A stretch of DNA of 64,000 nucleotides from Patescibacteria group bacterium. Its GTDB lineage: Bacteria > Patescibacteriota > Microgenomatia > UBA1406 > GWC2-37-13. The translations under genes and the position numbers were made by a program. Below the pieces are notes generated by a model, which did no database searches, was not told where the DNA came from, and saw only the letters and a program-made list of their open reading frames with translations. The first letter of the stretch is position 1. Each line of letters starts with the position of its first letter. Of this stretch, positions 46,658 to 54,184 are shown in pieces. The stretch is taken from assembly GCA_026415975.1 (NCBI GenBank), contig JAOAFZ010000003.1, forward strand, positions 181,374 through 245,373, written 5' to 3'.

Positions 46658-48751
46658 ATGCATGTTTTGTTAACATCGCTCTGTCACCGGTTCCGAAAGA
46701 AGAGTGATCCACGGAGGTATATGAATCTGTTCGGTCCGGTAGCTCTTATCGTTGCGGTAGTCTTCGTTGCCGTCTTTTCACGGCAAACGACCCGAGATCC
46801 AACCATAACGGAAACCCGCGCAAACACTTCCACAGGAATAACTCTGGTAGTTGATGCAACCACCGAACGCGGGGTATTCACCAATAACATGCTAGGGATC
46901 GATTTCGGCGCATGGGAGTTTATACAAAACGGCTGGGGCAAGTGGCAGTTCGGTCATGAGCAGTATGCACCGGTAATCGCAGCGTATAAAGCATTCCGAC
47001 CGGGCTATCTTCGTTACGCCAACGGGGGTGAGTCCAATGTTACCGGGTTTCATCGCGGCCCACAGGTGAACCCTTCCGAGGGAGCAACAATCAATCGAAA
47101 CTGGTACCGCTATGTTTACGGTACAGACGAGCTGGAACGCCTTAATGCCGCCGCGGATGCAATCGGCGCAGATGTCATGATCCAGGTTAATATCTTCCGA
47201 AACGATCCTGCTATGTGGGCCGATATGGTACGCTATGTTAACATAGAGCGAGGGTATAACTTTAAGTACTGGGAACTGGGAAACGAAAACGAAGCCGGCT
47301 GGAGCGAGTACTGGATGAACCGTGATCTAATCCTCCAGCGTATTGTTTCCTATGAACGTGCAATGAAGGCAGTGGACCCGAATATAGTGATTATCGCGTT
47401 CGGGGCGGCAACCCCGAATGAAACAACGCAACCGAAAGACGGCTCGTTCTCTCCGGACGAGAACCGCTTTACCCGAGAGATGCTGAATGTAATTCCGCAG
47501 GTACGGAACGCGAACGGACGGGACATCGGCGGACTGGGATGGCACTGGTACATCGGCTGGCAAGATGAAACAATGAGAAATATCTTTCGCTACCGGGTTC
47601 CCGGTCAGGACCCTACACGTATGTCAGGGAATGGAAAAGGACGTATCTGGCCCGATATAGCAGCGCGGAAAATCGAGACCGAAATTATAGCGGGGAGGCC
47701 AGTATTGCAAGCAGTAACCGAGATTAATACGCTTTCCGAAAATCGGGAACACATACAATCGAACCACGTAGCTGCTATGTTTCTGGCCGATGCGCTCCCG
47801 CGGATGGCAGTGAACGGGGTTGATCTGGCATCACTCTGGCTCGGGTTTTCCCACCGAAACAATGCCTTTGGCATGATCTGGCACACTACCCGACCCAATC
47901 CCGGAATCCCGCTGGAAGGACTCCGGATAAACTCGACCTACTATACATATTACATGCTCTCACAGTACTTCGGCGACCGGATTATATCTTCCTCCAGCCC
48001 CGACGAGGAGCGGCTCTCGATTTGGGCATCGCGGGATTCCGGCGACCCCGGAAAGCTGAAGCTCCTGGTAACTAACTTTTCGGATGTAGATATTCCAGCA
48101 AATGTCCAGCTGAACGGCTTTATTGGCGCCTCCGCGGAGCTTTACGAGCTTTTGCCCGACGATTCGCTCGGAAACCTGGACAGTAGCGGCAATGTGGATG
48201 TCTATAGCACCCTCAACGGAGTTACAATCGATATCAATAATCTGGAGACGAGTCTGGCTGCAATCCGCCCGCGGCCTCTCTCCGTTTCCGGTAATGTTAT
48301 TTCCCGTACCTTTCCCCGCTATTCGGTGTCCTCGATTATTGTATTCGGCAGTGGCGCACAACCACCGACCGTTACCTCAGCACCAACGGTGACCTCCGCG
48401 CCCATCCCTACAGCAGGACCCTCGCCGACACCTGCACGCACACCGGCTCCAACTGCCACACCTGCTGCAAGCCCGTCACCAACAGGTCGTCCAGGGAGCA
48501 CGGCAACTCCACAAGCAAGCGCTATCCCTCCATCTTCCGGTACCTGTCCGCGGAAGTCACAAGGGGACGCCAATTGCGACGGGAACGTAAATCTATCCGA
48601 CCTGGAAATCTGGACCCGGGAATTTCTTGGAGAATGGATTACCACCCGTGCTGACTTCAACTCCCGGAACGACTGTGCCGATGGGCAGGGGAATCCGAAA
48701 GCGGTCTGTGGCTTTGATTGGGAGATCTGGCGTGCTACCTATATCCGATAA
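46658..48751 (+). CDS. Secreted glycoside hydrolase (arabinofuranosidase-like) with dockerin-like C terminus
   Basis: This is a ~697-residue extracytoplasmic enzyme. A basic N terminus precedes a signal-anchor helix (LFGPVALIVAVVFVAVF). The catalytic part resembles GH51/GH79-like TIM barrels: YLRYANGGESN, then FKYWELGNENEAGWSEY with the NE acid/base motif, GGLGWHWYIGW, and AVTEINTLSENREH with a likely nucleophile Glu. A beta domain, a Pro/Thr/Ala-rich linker and a dockerin-like end (GDANCDGNVNLSDLEIWTRE) follow. One calcium loop is canonical; the second repeat is degenerate with Cys. Start could also be 46721. Confidence 0.75.
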   Translation: MHVLLTSLCHRFRKKSDPRRYMNLFGPVALIVAVVFVAVFSRQTTRDPTITETRANTSTGITLVVDATTERGVFTNNMLGIDFGAWEFIQNGWGKWQFGHEQYAPVIAAYKAFRPGYLRYANGGESNVTGFHRGPQVNPSEGATINRNWYRYVYGTDELERLNAAADAIGADVMIQVNIFRNDPAMWADMVRYVNIERGYNFKYWELGNENEAGWSEYWMNRDLILQRIVSYERAMKAVDPNIVIIAFGAATPNETTQPKDGSFSPDENRFTREMLNVIPQVRNANGRDIGGLGWHWYIGWQDETMRNIFRYRVPGQDPTRMSGNGKGRIWPDIAARKIETEIIAGRPVLQAVTEINTLSENREHIQSNHVAAMFLADALPRMAVNGVDLASLWLGFSHRNNAFGMIWHTTRPNPGIPLEGLRINSTYYTYYMLSQYFGDRIISSSSPDEERLSIWASRDSGDPGKLKLLVTNFSDVDIPANVQLNGFIGASAELYELLPDDSLGNLDSSGNVDVYSTLNGVTIDINNLETSLAAIRPRPLSVSGNVISRTFPRYSVSSIIVFGSGAQPPTVTSAPTVTSAPIPTAGPSPTPARTPAPTATPAASPSPTGRPGSTATPQASAIPPSSGTCPRKSQGDANCDGNVNLSDLEIWTREFLGEWITTRADFNSRNDCADGQGNPKAVCGFDWEIWRATYIR

Positions 48752-48764
48752 CTGCAGAAGGAAG

Positions 48765-48770
48765 TATAAT
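48765..48770 (+). promoter_or_regulatory. -10 box (TATAAT) of the RBBP9-like hydrolase gene
   Basis: A consensus TATAAT ends 6 nt before the ATG at 48777, just after the glycosidase stop. It predicts a separate leaderless transcript. Confidence 0.6.
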
Positions 48771-48776
48771 GCCAGT

Positions 48777-49385
48777 ATGAAACCGGCACTTATTCTTCAT
48801 GGTACCAACGCGGCACCAGATCATAACTGGTATCCTTGGCTTGCCCGTAAACTTGAGGAACAGAGTTACACGGTCTGGGTACCGCAGCTACCCGAATGTG
48901 AATATCCCGATACCGCAAACTACAACAGTTTTCTTCTGAATCCCGCACACCACCACGAGGGCTTCGTCTTCGATAATCAGACCATTCTAATAGGCCATTC
49001 CTCCGGGTCTCTTGCTGTACTTCAGCTCCTGCAGGCTCTACCCCCGGAAATCACCGTTGCCGATGTATTTCTGGTTGGAGCGTTTAAGGATAATCTCGGC
49101 TGGAGGGACCGGAAGGGGCGGGCTATTCTCGATGGGATTCTTACCCCCGATCTTGATTTTCCGCGTCTGAAGAATCGTGCGAAACGCTATGTACTAATTC
49201 ACTCCGAGAACGACCCCTATTGCCCCCTGTCGCATGCCTCCTATCTGGCAGTCAGACTTGGGGGAGAGCTGATCATCCAAACCGGACAGTATCACTTCAG
49301 CGTAAACACTGCAGGGGAAAAGTACCGGAAATTTCCGTTTCTTCTTGATCTGATCTTACGAAAGCCGCATCCCGGAGTGGTATAA
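48777..49385 (+). CDS. RBBP9/YdeN-family alpha/beta hydrolase
   Basis: This 202-residue serine hydrolase fold protein is of the RBBP9/YdeN type. It begins KPALILHGTNAAPDHNWYPWL, with the family's early HG motif. The nucleophile elbow is ILIGHSSGSLAVL (Ser in GHSSG). The acid is in HSENDPYCPLSHASYLA, and the C-terminal His is in GQYHFSVN. It is cytoplasmic with an unknown substrate. The start follows a perfect TATAAT by 6 nt. Confidence 0.82.
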   Translation: MKPALILHGTNAAPDHNWYPWLARKLEEQSYTVWVPQLPECEYPDTANYNSFLLNPAHHHEGFVFDNQTILIGHSSGSLAVLQLLQALPPEITVADVFLVGAFKDNLGWRDRKGRAILDGILTPDLDFPRLKNRAKRYVLIHSENDPYCPLSHASYLAVRLGGELIIQTGQYHFSVNTAGEKYRKFPFLLDLILRKPHPGVV

Positions 49386-49386
49386 T
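49381..49386 (+). promoter_or_regulatory. -10 box (TATAAT) of the DHH-like gene
   Basis: TATAAT ends 6 nt before the ATG at 49393 and overlaps the preceding stop codon, so promoter and coding sequence of the previous gene are superimposed. Confidence 0.6.
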
Positions 49387-49392
49387 AAGAAA

Positions 49393-50226
49393 ATGAAAAC
49401 GCTGGTGACGCATCGCTCGCCTGATCTCGACGCTATCGTCTCGCTCTGGCTTATTGTACGACATCTCGACGGCTGGGAAGACCCAGTGTTTGCCTTCGTA
49501 CATGCTGGAAAAACCCTGAACGAAGAGGCACCCGACGCAGATAAGAACATTATTCATGTTGATACCGGCCTGGGCAGGTTTGATCATCATCAGCTGGACG
49601 AACGTACCTGTGCCGCACGGATAGTCCTCAATTTCCTGAAAGAGCACGGGCATATCCGTAAAAGGAGTCTGGAACCGCTGGAACGGATCGTGGATGTGGT
49701 AGACATCTACGATAATTTCGGCGAAGTCAGTTTTCCGGAGCCGATGTCTGACGTCTACACATTTTCTCTAAACGAAATCATAGGTGGATTGAAAGCCTTG
49801 AACCAGGACGATCAGAAAACGGTTGAAATGGTTTTTCCCATGCTGGATGCCCTGCTTTTGGCGATGAAGCAGAAAGTGGGCGCTGAACATGAGGTTAACC
49901 GGGGGATTACCATGACGACAAAATACGGAAAGTCGCTTTTTATGGAAACAAGTAACGACGAGGCAATGAAGGTGGCTCTGAAATCCGGATATACCTTTGT
50001 GGCACGCAAAGACCCCCGCGGTGGCTATATCCGGATCAAGACATTTCCCTCCGATGCATACGACCTTACGCCACTACATGCTGCAATCGTGGCCGAAGAT
50101 TATACCGGAACCTGGTTCCTTCACTCATCCCGGTGTATGCTCCTAAATGGATCGTGGAAAAACCGTGAAAGCGTTGCTTCTCCGCTCACACTTTCCCGTC
50201 TTATTGAAATAACGAAGGAAATATAA
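49393..50226 (+). CDS. DHH-like metal-dependent phosphoesterase
   Basis: This 277-residue protein begins KTLVTHRSPDLDAIVSLWLI, with the His and DxD-type metal motif of DHH/MYG1-like proteins. IIHVDTGLGRFDHHQLD carries a DHH. RIVDVVDIYDNFG supplies further acidic residues. The C-terminal half is unfamiliar but contains FVARKDPRGGYIRIKTFPSD. The likely role is nucleotide or oligonucleotide hydrolysis; the substrate is unknown. TATAAT ends 6 nt before the ATG. Confidence 0.7.
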   Translation: MKTLVTHRSPDLDAIVSLWLIVRHLDGWEDPVFAFVHAGKTLNEEAPDADKNIIHVDTGLGRFDHHQLDERTCAARIVLNFLKEHGHIRKRSLEPLERIVDVVDIYDNFGEVSFPEPMSDVYTFSLNEIIGGLKALNQDDQKTVEMVFPMLDALLLAMKQKVGAEHEVNRGITMTTKYGKSLFMETSNDEAMKVALKSGYTFVARKDPRGGYIRIKTFPSDAYDLTPLHAAIVAEDYTGTWFLHSSRCMLLNGSWKNRESVASPLTLSRLIEITKEI

Positions 50227-50281
50227 TACAATGGTTATTTGCTACGTATTGACAGTACCCCGACACGAAGGGAGGTGTCTC

Positions 50282-50464
50282 ATGGTTCAGATCGTCAAGA
50301 AAAAAGGCGAAAACAACGAAACCTTATTCCGGAAATTTACGAGAGCAGTGGTCGATGAAAAAATCCAGGACGATGTCCGGGAGAGTCTTTTTTACATAAA
50401 ACCATCTCAGATTCGCAAGGAAAAAGAAAAGAACCGGAAAAAGCGCCGTCGTCGTCATAACTAA
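50282..50464 (+). CDS. rpsU: 30S ribosomal protein S21
   Basis: This 60-residue very basic protein begins MVQIVKKKGENNETLFRKFTR and ends KEKNRKKRRRRHN, as S21 does. A strong Shine-Dalgarno (GGGAGGTG, 6 nt spacing) precedes the ATG, one of few in the window. TATAATACAAT at 50222-50232 is the likely promoter, giving a leader of about 48 nt. An in-frame ATG at 50231 would extend the protein by 17 residues but ignores the Shine-Dalgarno. ybeY follows after 14 nt. Confidence 0.92.
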   Translation: MVQIVKKKGENNETLFRKFTRAVVDEKIQDDVRESLFYIKPSQIRKEKEKNRKKRRRRHN

Positions 50465-50478
50465 AGGAGTATTCGAGA

Positions 50479-50847
50479 ATGATCACTATTGTTTGCCCAT
50501 CACGCTATGCTCTTGATAAAAAGGCAATTCGCAAACGGGTTTCTGCTCTTATGTTCGAGAAACAGATTAATACGCGCAGCATCCTGAACATTATCTTTGT
50601 GGGAACCAGAAAAATGCGCGAGATTGCCCGCGCCTACAAACATGAAGATGAAGCATTGCCAGTTTTGGCATTTCCGTATAAGGATATAGATCTCGCGGGT
50701 GACCAGTTGCTGGGGGAGATATTTTTATGTTACCCTCAGGTAATTCTGCTTGCTGCGGAACGGTCAAAAAAAGTAGACGACATGATCTTCCGCCTTATAG
50801 AACACGGCCTGAATAATATTCTCCAGGATACCAGCACGCCAGTGTAA
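50479..50847 (+). CDS. ybeY: Degenerate YbeY-like rRNA maturation protein
   Basis: The fold resembles YbeY, the zinc-dependent endoribonuclease/16S maturation factor: LNIIFVGTRKMREIARAYKHED, VLAFPYKDID and LGEIFLCYPQVI match the family. At 122 residues the C terminus stops at RLIEHGLNNILQDTSTPV. The canonical HGxLHLxGYDH has three zinc-binding histidines; here only one His remains (EHG), the second is Asn and the third is missing. It probably cannot bind zinc normally. AAAGGAG lies 10 nt before the ATG, and rpsU is just upstream. Confidence 0.75.
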   Translation: MITIVCPSRYALDKKAIRKRVSALMFEKQINTRSILNIIFVGTRKMREIARAYKHEDEALPVLAFPYKDIDLAGDQLLGEIFLCYPQVILLAAERSKKVDDMIFRLIEHGLNNILQDTSTPV

Positions 50848-50902
50848 GGATAGGGATTCCATCTTCGGTACTCTCTTCCGACCGGTATGCACCTTTATTC
50901 TC

Positions 50903-51742
50903 TTATGGACGTTCACTCGCGACTCCGGCTCCCGGCTTTGAGGAAATTGTTCCATCGGCACACGCTATCAGAATCTCCTGTCCATAGCCAAGGAATAGCC
51001 CGTGAGCAATCACCCCGGGAAGCTGCGCCCATTCCTCGTTAAAACGGTCTTCTATCCGTCCGGCACCCATATTCACATCAAGAATGAGATTGCCGGAATC
51101 GGTGCGGCAGGGAATTCCATCCTGCATGCGGATTGATACGCTGCGAGCACCGTAGTCGCGACCAAACCTCTCTATAAGCTCGTTGGCTGCTTCTTCGCTG
51201 ACCTCGACGGGAACGGGAAATGCACCCAGGCATTCCACAATCTTCGATTCGTCAACGATGATGATCCAGTACGGGGTACGGTCAGCGACCATCCGTTCGA
51301 TTCGATGTGCTCCGCCACCGCCTTTGATCATCCGGCCCGCCTGATCTATTTCATCTGCGCCGTCGAAGCCCCAGTCTAATGCTGGAGGATCTTCTCCCCG
51401 AAGCAGTGCATCAGGGAGCACCGGAACGGAAATAAGCCCGTCTTGCATAGCACGCTGAGCAAGGGCGACCGATGTGCACACTCCGGTAACCGAGAGGTTT
51501 TCTTCACGTGCCCGTTCCCGTAGGGCTTCGATGGCTGCCGCGGAAGTAGTTCCCGAACCAAGGCCGATCACCTGGCCGCTCCGTGCCCGGCCGGCAATTT
51601 CCCAGCCAACCAGCTGTTTTAGAACCGGCTGCCGATCTTTCGCGCTTGCATTCGCAAGTTCACCGGCGAGCTGTTCCCTGAGAGCCGCTTTCCGCCGTTC
51701 TGCCAAAGGTATTTGTTGTTGCATCGTTTCGGAATATCTCAT
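50903..51742 (-). CDS. rpiA: Ribose-5-phosphate isomerase A
   Basis: RpiA interconverts ribose-5-phosphate and ribulose-5-phosphate. Signatures are VIGLGSGTTSAAAIEAL, LDWGFDGADEIDQAGRMIKGGGGAH (with the catalytic DGADE) and YWIIIVDESKIVECLG. At 279 residues it carries an extra N-terminal helical segment (about 1-45). It supplies the substrate for PRPP synthesis by prs (53.2 kb). The start could be 51742 or the ATG at 51724. No clear Shine-Dalgarno is seen. Confidence 0.93.
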   Translation of the reverse strand: MRYSETMQQQIPLAERRKAALREQLAGELANASAKDRQPVLKQLVGWEIAGRARSGQVIGLGSGTTSAAAIEALRERAREENLSVTGVCTSVALAQRAMQDGLISVPVLPDALLRGEDPPALDWGFDGADEIDQAGRMIKGGGGAHRIERMVADRTPYWIIIVDESKIVECLGAFPVPVEVSEEAANELIERFGRDYGARSVSIRMQDGIPCRTDSGNLILDVNMGAGRIEDRFNEEWAQLPGVIAHGLFLGYGQEILIACADGTISSKPGAGVASERP

Positions 51743-51823
51743 GCGAAACTAGTACTGTACTTTCGTCGCATGAGTTTGCTAGTATTCTACCGGAATCCTG
51801 ATAGAGTGTGAACTGAATGGCAT

Positions 51824-51847
51824 TGCCGATCACTCAGTGGACCGGCA
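51824..51847. promoter_or_regulatory. Imperfect palindrome upstream of dnaX
   Basis: TGCCG(AT)CACT, one central base, then AGTG(GAC)CGGCA form an interrupted inverted repeat. It lies 20 nt before the dnaX -10 box TAGAAT (51868-51873). It may be an operator for an unknown repressor. Confidence 0.3.
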
Positions 51848-51879
51848 TGAAATCGCGGAGGATAGTGTAGAATAGGGGA

Positions 51880-52923
51880 ATGTTCTACCATACCTACCGC
51901 CCCCGCACGATTGCTGAGCTAGACAACACTGCGGTGCGGGAATCACTGGGAAAGATTCTTAGTTCAAATAAACTCCCGCAGGCGTATCTGTTTGTAGGAC
52001 AGAAAGGGATGGGAAAGACTTCTACGGCCCGAATCTTTGCCAAAGCAGTAAACTGCCTTGAAAATTCATTTGCCGGTAAAGGACATTCTCCCGAACCATG
52101 CAATGCCTGTGAGAACTGCCGGGCGATAGAGACCGGAACTTCTCCCGATGTGACCGAGCAGGATGCAGGAGCACGCGGCCTGAAAGAAGAGATGCTTGAC
52201 TTGATTCGGGAAGCATCATATGCGCCGATTACTGGACGATACCGAGTGTACATCCTGGACGAAGCGCATATGATCTCCAAACCGGCATTCAATGCCCTCC
52301 TTAAGACTCTGGAAGAACCTCCAAAGCACGTTCTGTTTATTTTTGCGACAACAAACGAAGAAAAAGTTCCTGCCACGATCGTATCACGCTGTGTGCGGGT
52401 AAATTTCGGCAAGGCAATGGTGCCGGATATCCGGTCAATGCTCAATCGAATTACTACCGCAGAGCGGGTTGATCTTGACCCAGCAATCCTGGATTTTATT
52501 GCCGATAATGCTGATTATTCCTTCCGTGATGCGACAAAAATGCTGGAAGAAACAATTATGCAGAAAATAACCACACTCGAGGAAGTGCAACGTTATTTTG
52601 GATTACGGTCGCGACATCTGTTTCTAAAGACACTTGAACAGAAATCCCCCGAACCGGGTCTGCGCTGGATCCGACAGTTTATTGCGGCGGGGGGTAACAG
52701 TAAACTACTTATTGAAGAGTGTTTGAACTCCCTCCAAGAGGCATTGCTTGCGAAAAGCGGGGTACCCGTTGAATCTGCGCCGGAAACAACGTTAAGTATT
52801 AAAGAGATTGCCCTGGCAATGCGTCTTTTTACTGACGCATACGGAATGCTTCGGAACGCCCCTATCGAGGCAATACCGCTTGAGATTGCCCTGGTCGAGT
52901 TTTATAATGGAAAGAAGTTATAA
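51880..52923 (+). CDS. dnaX: DNA polymerase III subunit gamma/tau
   Basis: The clamp-loader ATPase of the replicative polymerase. It has the P-loop LFVGQKGMGKTSTARIFAKAVNC, a zinc cluster (CNACENCRAIE), Walker B-like VYILDEAHMISKPAFNALLKTLEEPP and the SRC motif TIVSRCVRV. At 347 residues it is a gamma-like form with no tau C-terminal tail. TAGAAT ends 6 nt before the ATG; AGGGGA also precedes it. ebfC and prs follow. Confidence 0.95.
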   Translation: MFYHTYRPRTIAELDNTAVRESLGKILSSNKLPQAYLFVGQKGMGKTSTARIFAKAVNCLENSFAGKGHSPEPCNACENCRAIETGTSPDVTEQDAGARGLKEEMLDLIREASYAPITGRYRVYILDEAHMISKPAFNALLKTLEEPPKHVLFIFATTNEEKVPATIVSRCVRVNFGKAMVPDIRSMLNRITTAERVDLDPAILDFIADNADYSFRDATKMLEETIMQKITTLEEVQRYFGLRSRHLFLKTLEQKSPEPGLRWIRQFIAAGGNSKLLIEECLNSLQEALLAKSGVPVESAPETTLSIKEIALAMRLFTDAYGMLRNAPIEAIPLEIALVEFYNGKKL

Positions 52924-52937
52924 ACTATTACTCTACT

Positions 52938-53198
52938 ATGTTTAATCCCTTTGGCGCTCTTGGCGATATGGCAAAGCTCCAGCAGCAGGCCAAAAAAATG
53001 CAGGAAGACCTCAAAAAAGAAACTGTTGAGATTAATCGAAATGGTGTCCGCGTTGTGGTACGGGGTGATCAGGCAATAATGGAAATCGAGGTAGATGGCG
53101 TCCTCGAAAACCGTATTGCACAAGTGGTAAACGAAGCAATTCGTAAGACGCAGGAAGTAGCCGCCCGTAAGTTAATGGAGATGTCTAACCAGAAATAA
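52938..53198 (+). CDS. ebfC: YbaB/EbfC nucleoid-associated protein
   Basis: This 86-residue DNA-binding protein starts MFNPFGALGDMAKLQQQAKK and has VVVRGDQAIMEIEVDG and EAIRKTQEVAARKLMEMS, as the family does. It is next to dnaX as in many bacteria, 14 nt downstream. Its stop overlaps the prs start by 1 nt (TAATG). Confidence 0.92.
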   Translation: MFNPFGALGDMAKLQQQAKKMQEDLKKETVEINRNGVRVVVRGDQAIMEIEVDGVLENRIAQVVNEAIRKTQEVAARKLMEMSNQK

Positions 53199-54136
53199 TG
53201 CTCAAGCTGTTCTCGGGTACTGCAAACCGTCCGCTTACCCAGGAGATTGCGGGCAAGCTCGGTATAGAGCTGTCCGGCATCGAAATAGTTCGTTTCGAGA
53301 ACTCTGAAGTCAGGGTTCGTGTTGAAGAGGATGTGGCTCACGATACTTGTGTACTGGTACAACCGTTCTCAAATCCTACCGACACGAACCTGATCGAGTT
53401 CTTCCTCTCTGGGGACGCGCTTCGCCGCGAGGAAGCCCGGAAAGTGATTGGGGTAATACCGTATTTCGGCTACGCTCGGCAGAACATTCAGCACCGTCCT
53501 GGGGAGTGTATTTCGGCAAACGTAATTATCCGGATTATCGAATCAATCGGATTTCATCGTATTTATACTATTGATATTCATGACGAAGCAACAGGGGGCG
53601 TCTTCGAGATTCCATTTAAGAACCTTTCAGCGTTTCCGGCCCTATCCAGTGCAATTAAAAACTACCTTTCCGTGCAGGAACCGGATGTGGATAACTTCGC
53701 AATTGTCACTCCCGACCAAGGAGGAATCGAGCGCGCAAGGTCATTCGGATATGCTTTTTTCGGGCATCACGACTTCCATCTGGCGGTTACCGAGAAGAAG
53801 CGGGACATAAATGCTATACACAAGAGTAAGGCTCTCGATTTATATGGTGATGTCAGCGGAAAAACAGTAATACTCGTAGACGATATTGCTACCTCAGCCG
53901 GCACGCTGATTCATGGGGCGGCTCTCTGCGTGAATCATGGCGCTACGCGGGTTCTTGCAGCAGTAACACATCACGATTTTTCAATCTCAGCACCGGAGAA
54001 AATCCAGGATTCACCGATAGAGGTCTTTTTTACCACCAACTCCATCGCTTTGCAGGAGCAGTACCGCTTCGAGAAACTCCGGGAGATATCAATCGCGGAT
54101 ATCATCGCCAATGAGCTGCGGGGACTGCCGGTGTAA
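53198..54136 (+). CDS. prs: Ribose-phosphate pyrophosphokinase
   Basis: Prs makes PRPP from ribose-5-phosphate and ATP. It is 312 residues with FENSEVRVRVEEDV, IPYFGYARQ, the PRPP-binding loop ILVDDIATSAGTL and a ThxxxS-like end. The segment TIDIHDEATGG corresponds to the family's D-x-H metal loop. It overlaps ebfC by 1 nt. rpiA nearby supplies its substrate. Confidence 0.95.
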   Translation: MLKLFSGTANRPLTQEIAGKLGIELSGIEIVRFENSEVRVRVEEDVAHDTCVLVQPFSNPTDTNLIEFFLSGDALRREEARKVIGVIPYFGYARQNIQHRPGECISANVIIRIIESIGFHRIYTIDIHDEATGGVFEIPFKNLSAFPALSSAIKNYLSVQEPDVDNFAIVTPDQGGIERARSFGYAFFGHHDFHLAVTEKKRDINAIHKSKALDLYGDVSGKTVILVDDIATSAGTLIHGAALCVNHGATRVLAAVTHHDFSISAPEKIQDSPIEVFFTTNSIALQEQYRFEKLREISIADIIANELRGLPV

Positions 54137-54184
54137 CAGTCATTTCTGAAGATCGTAATCCAGGATGCTGTTATTTTCGCAAGC

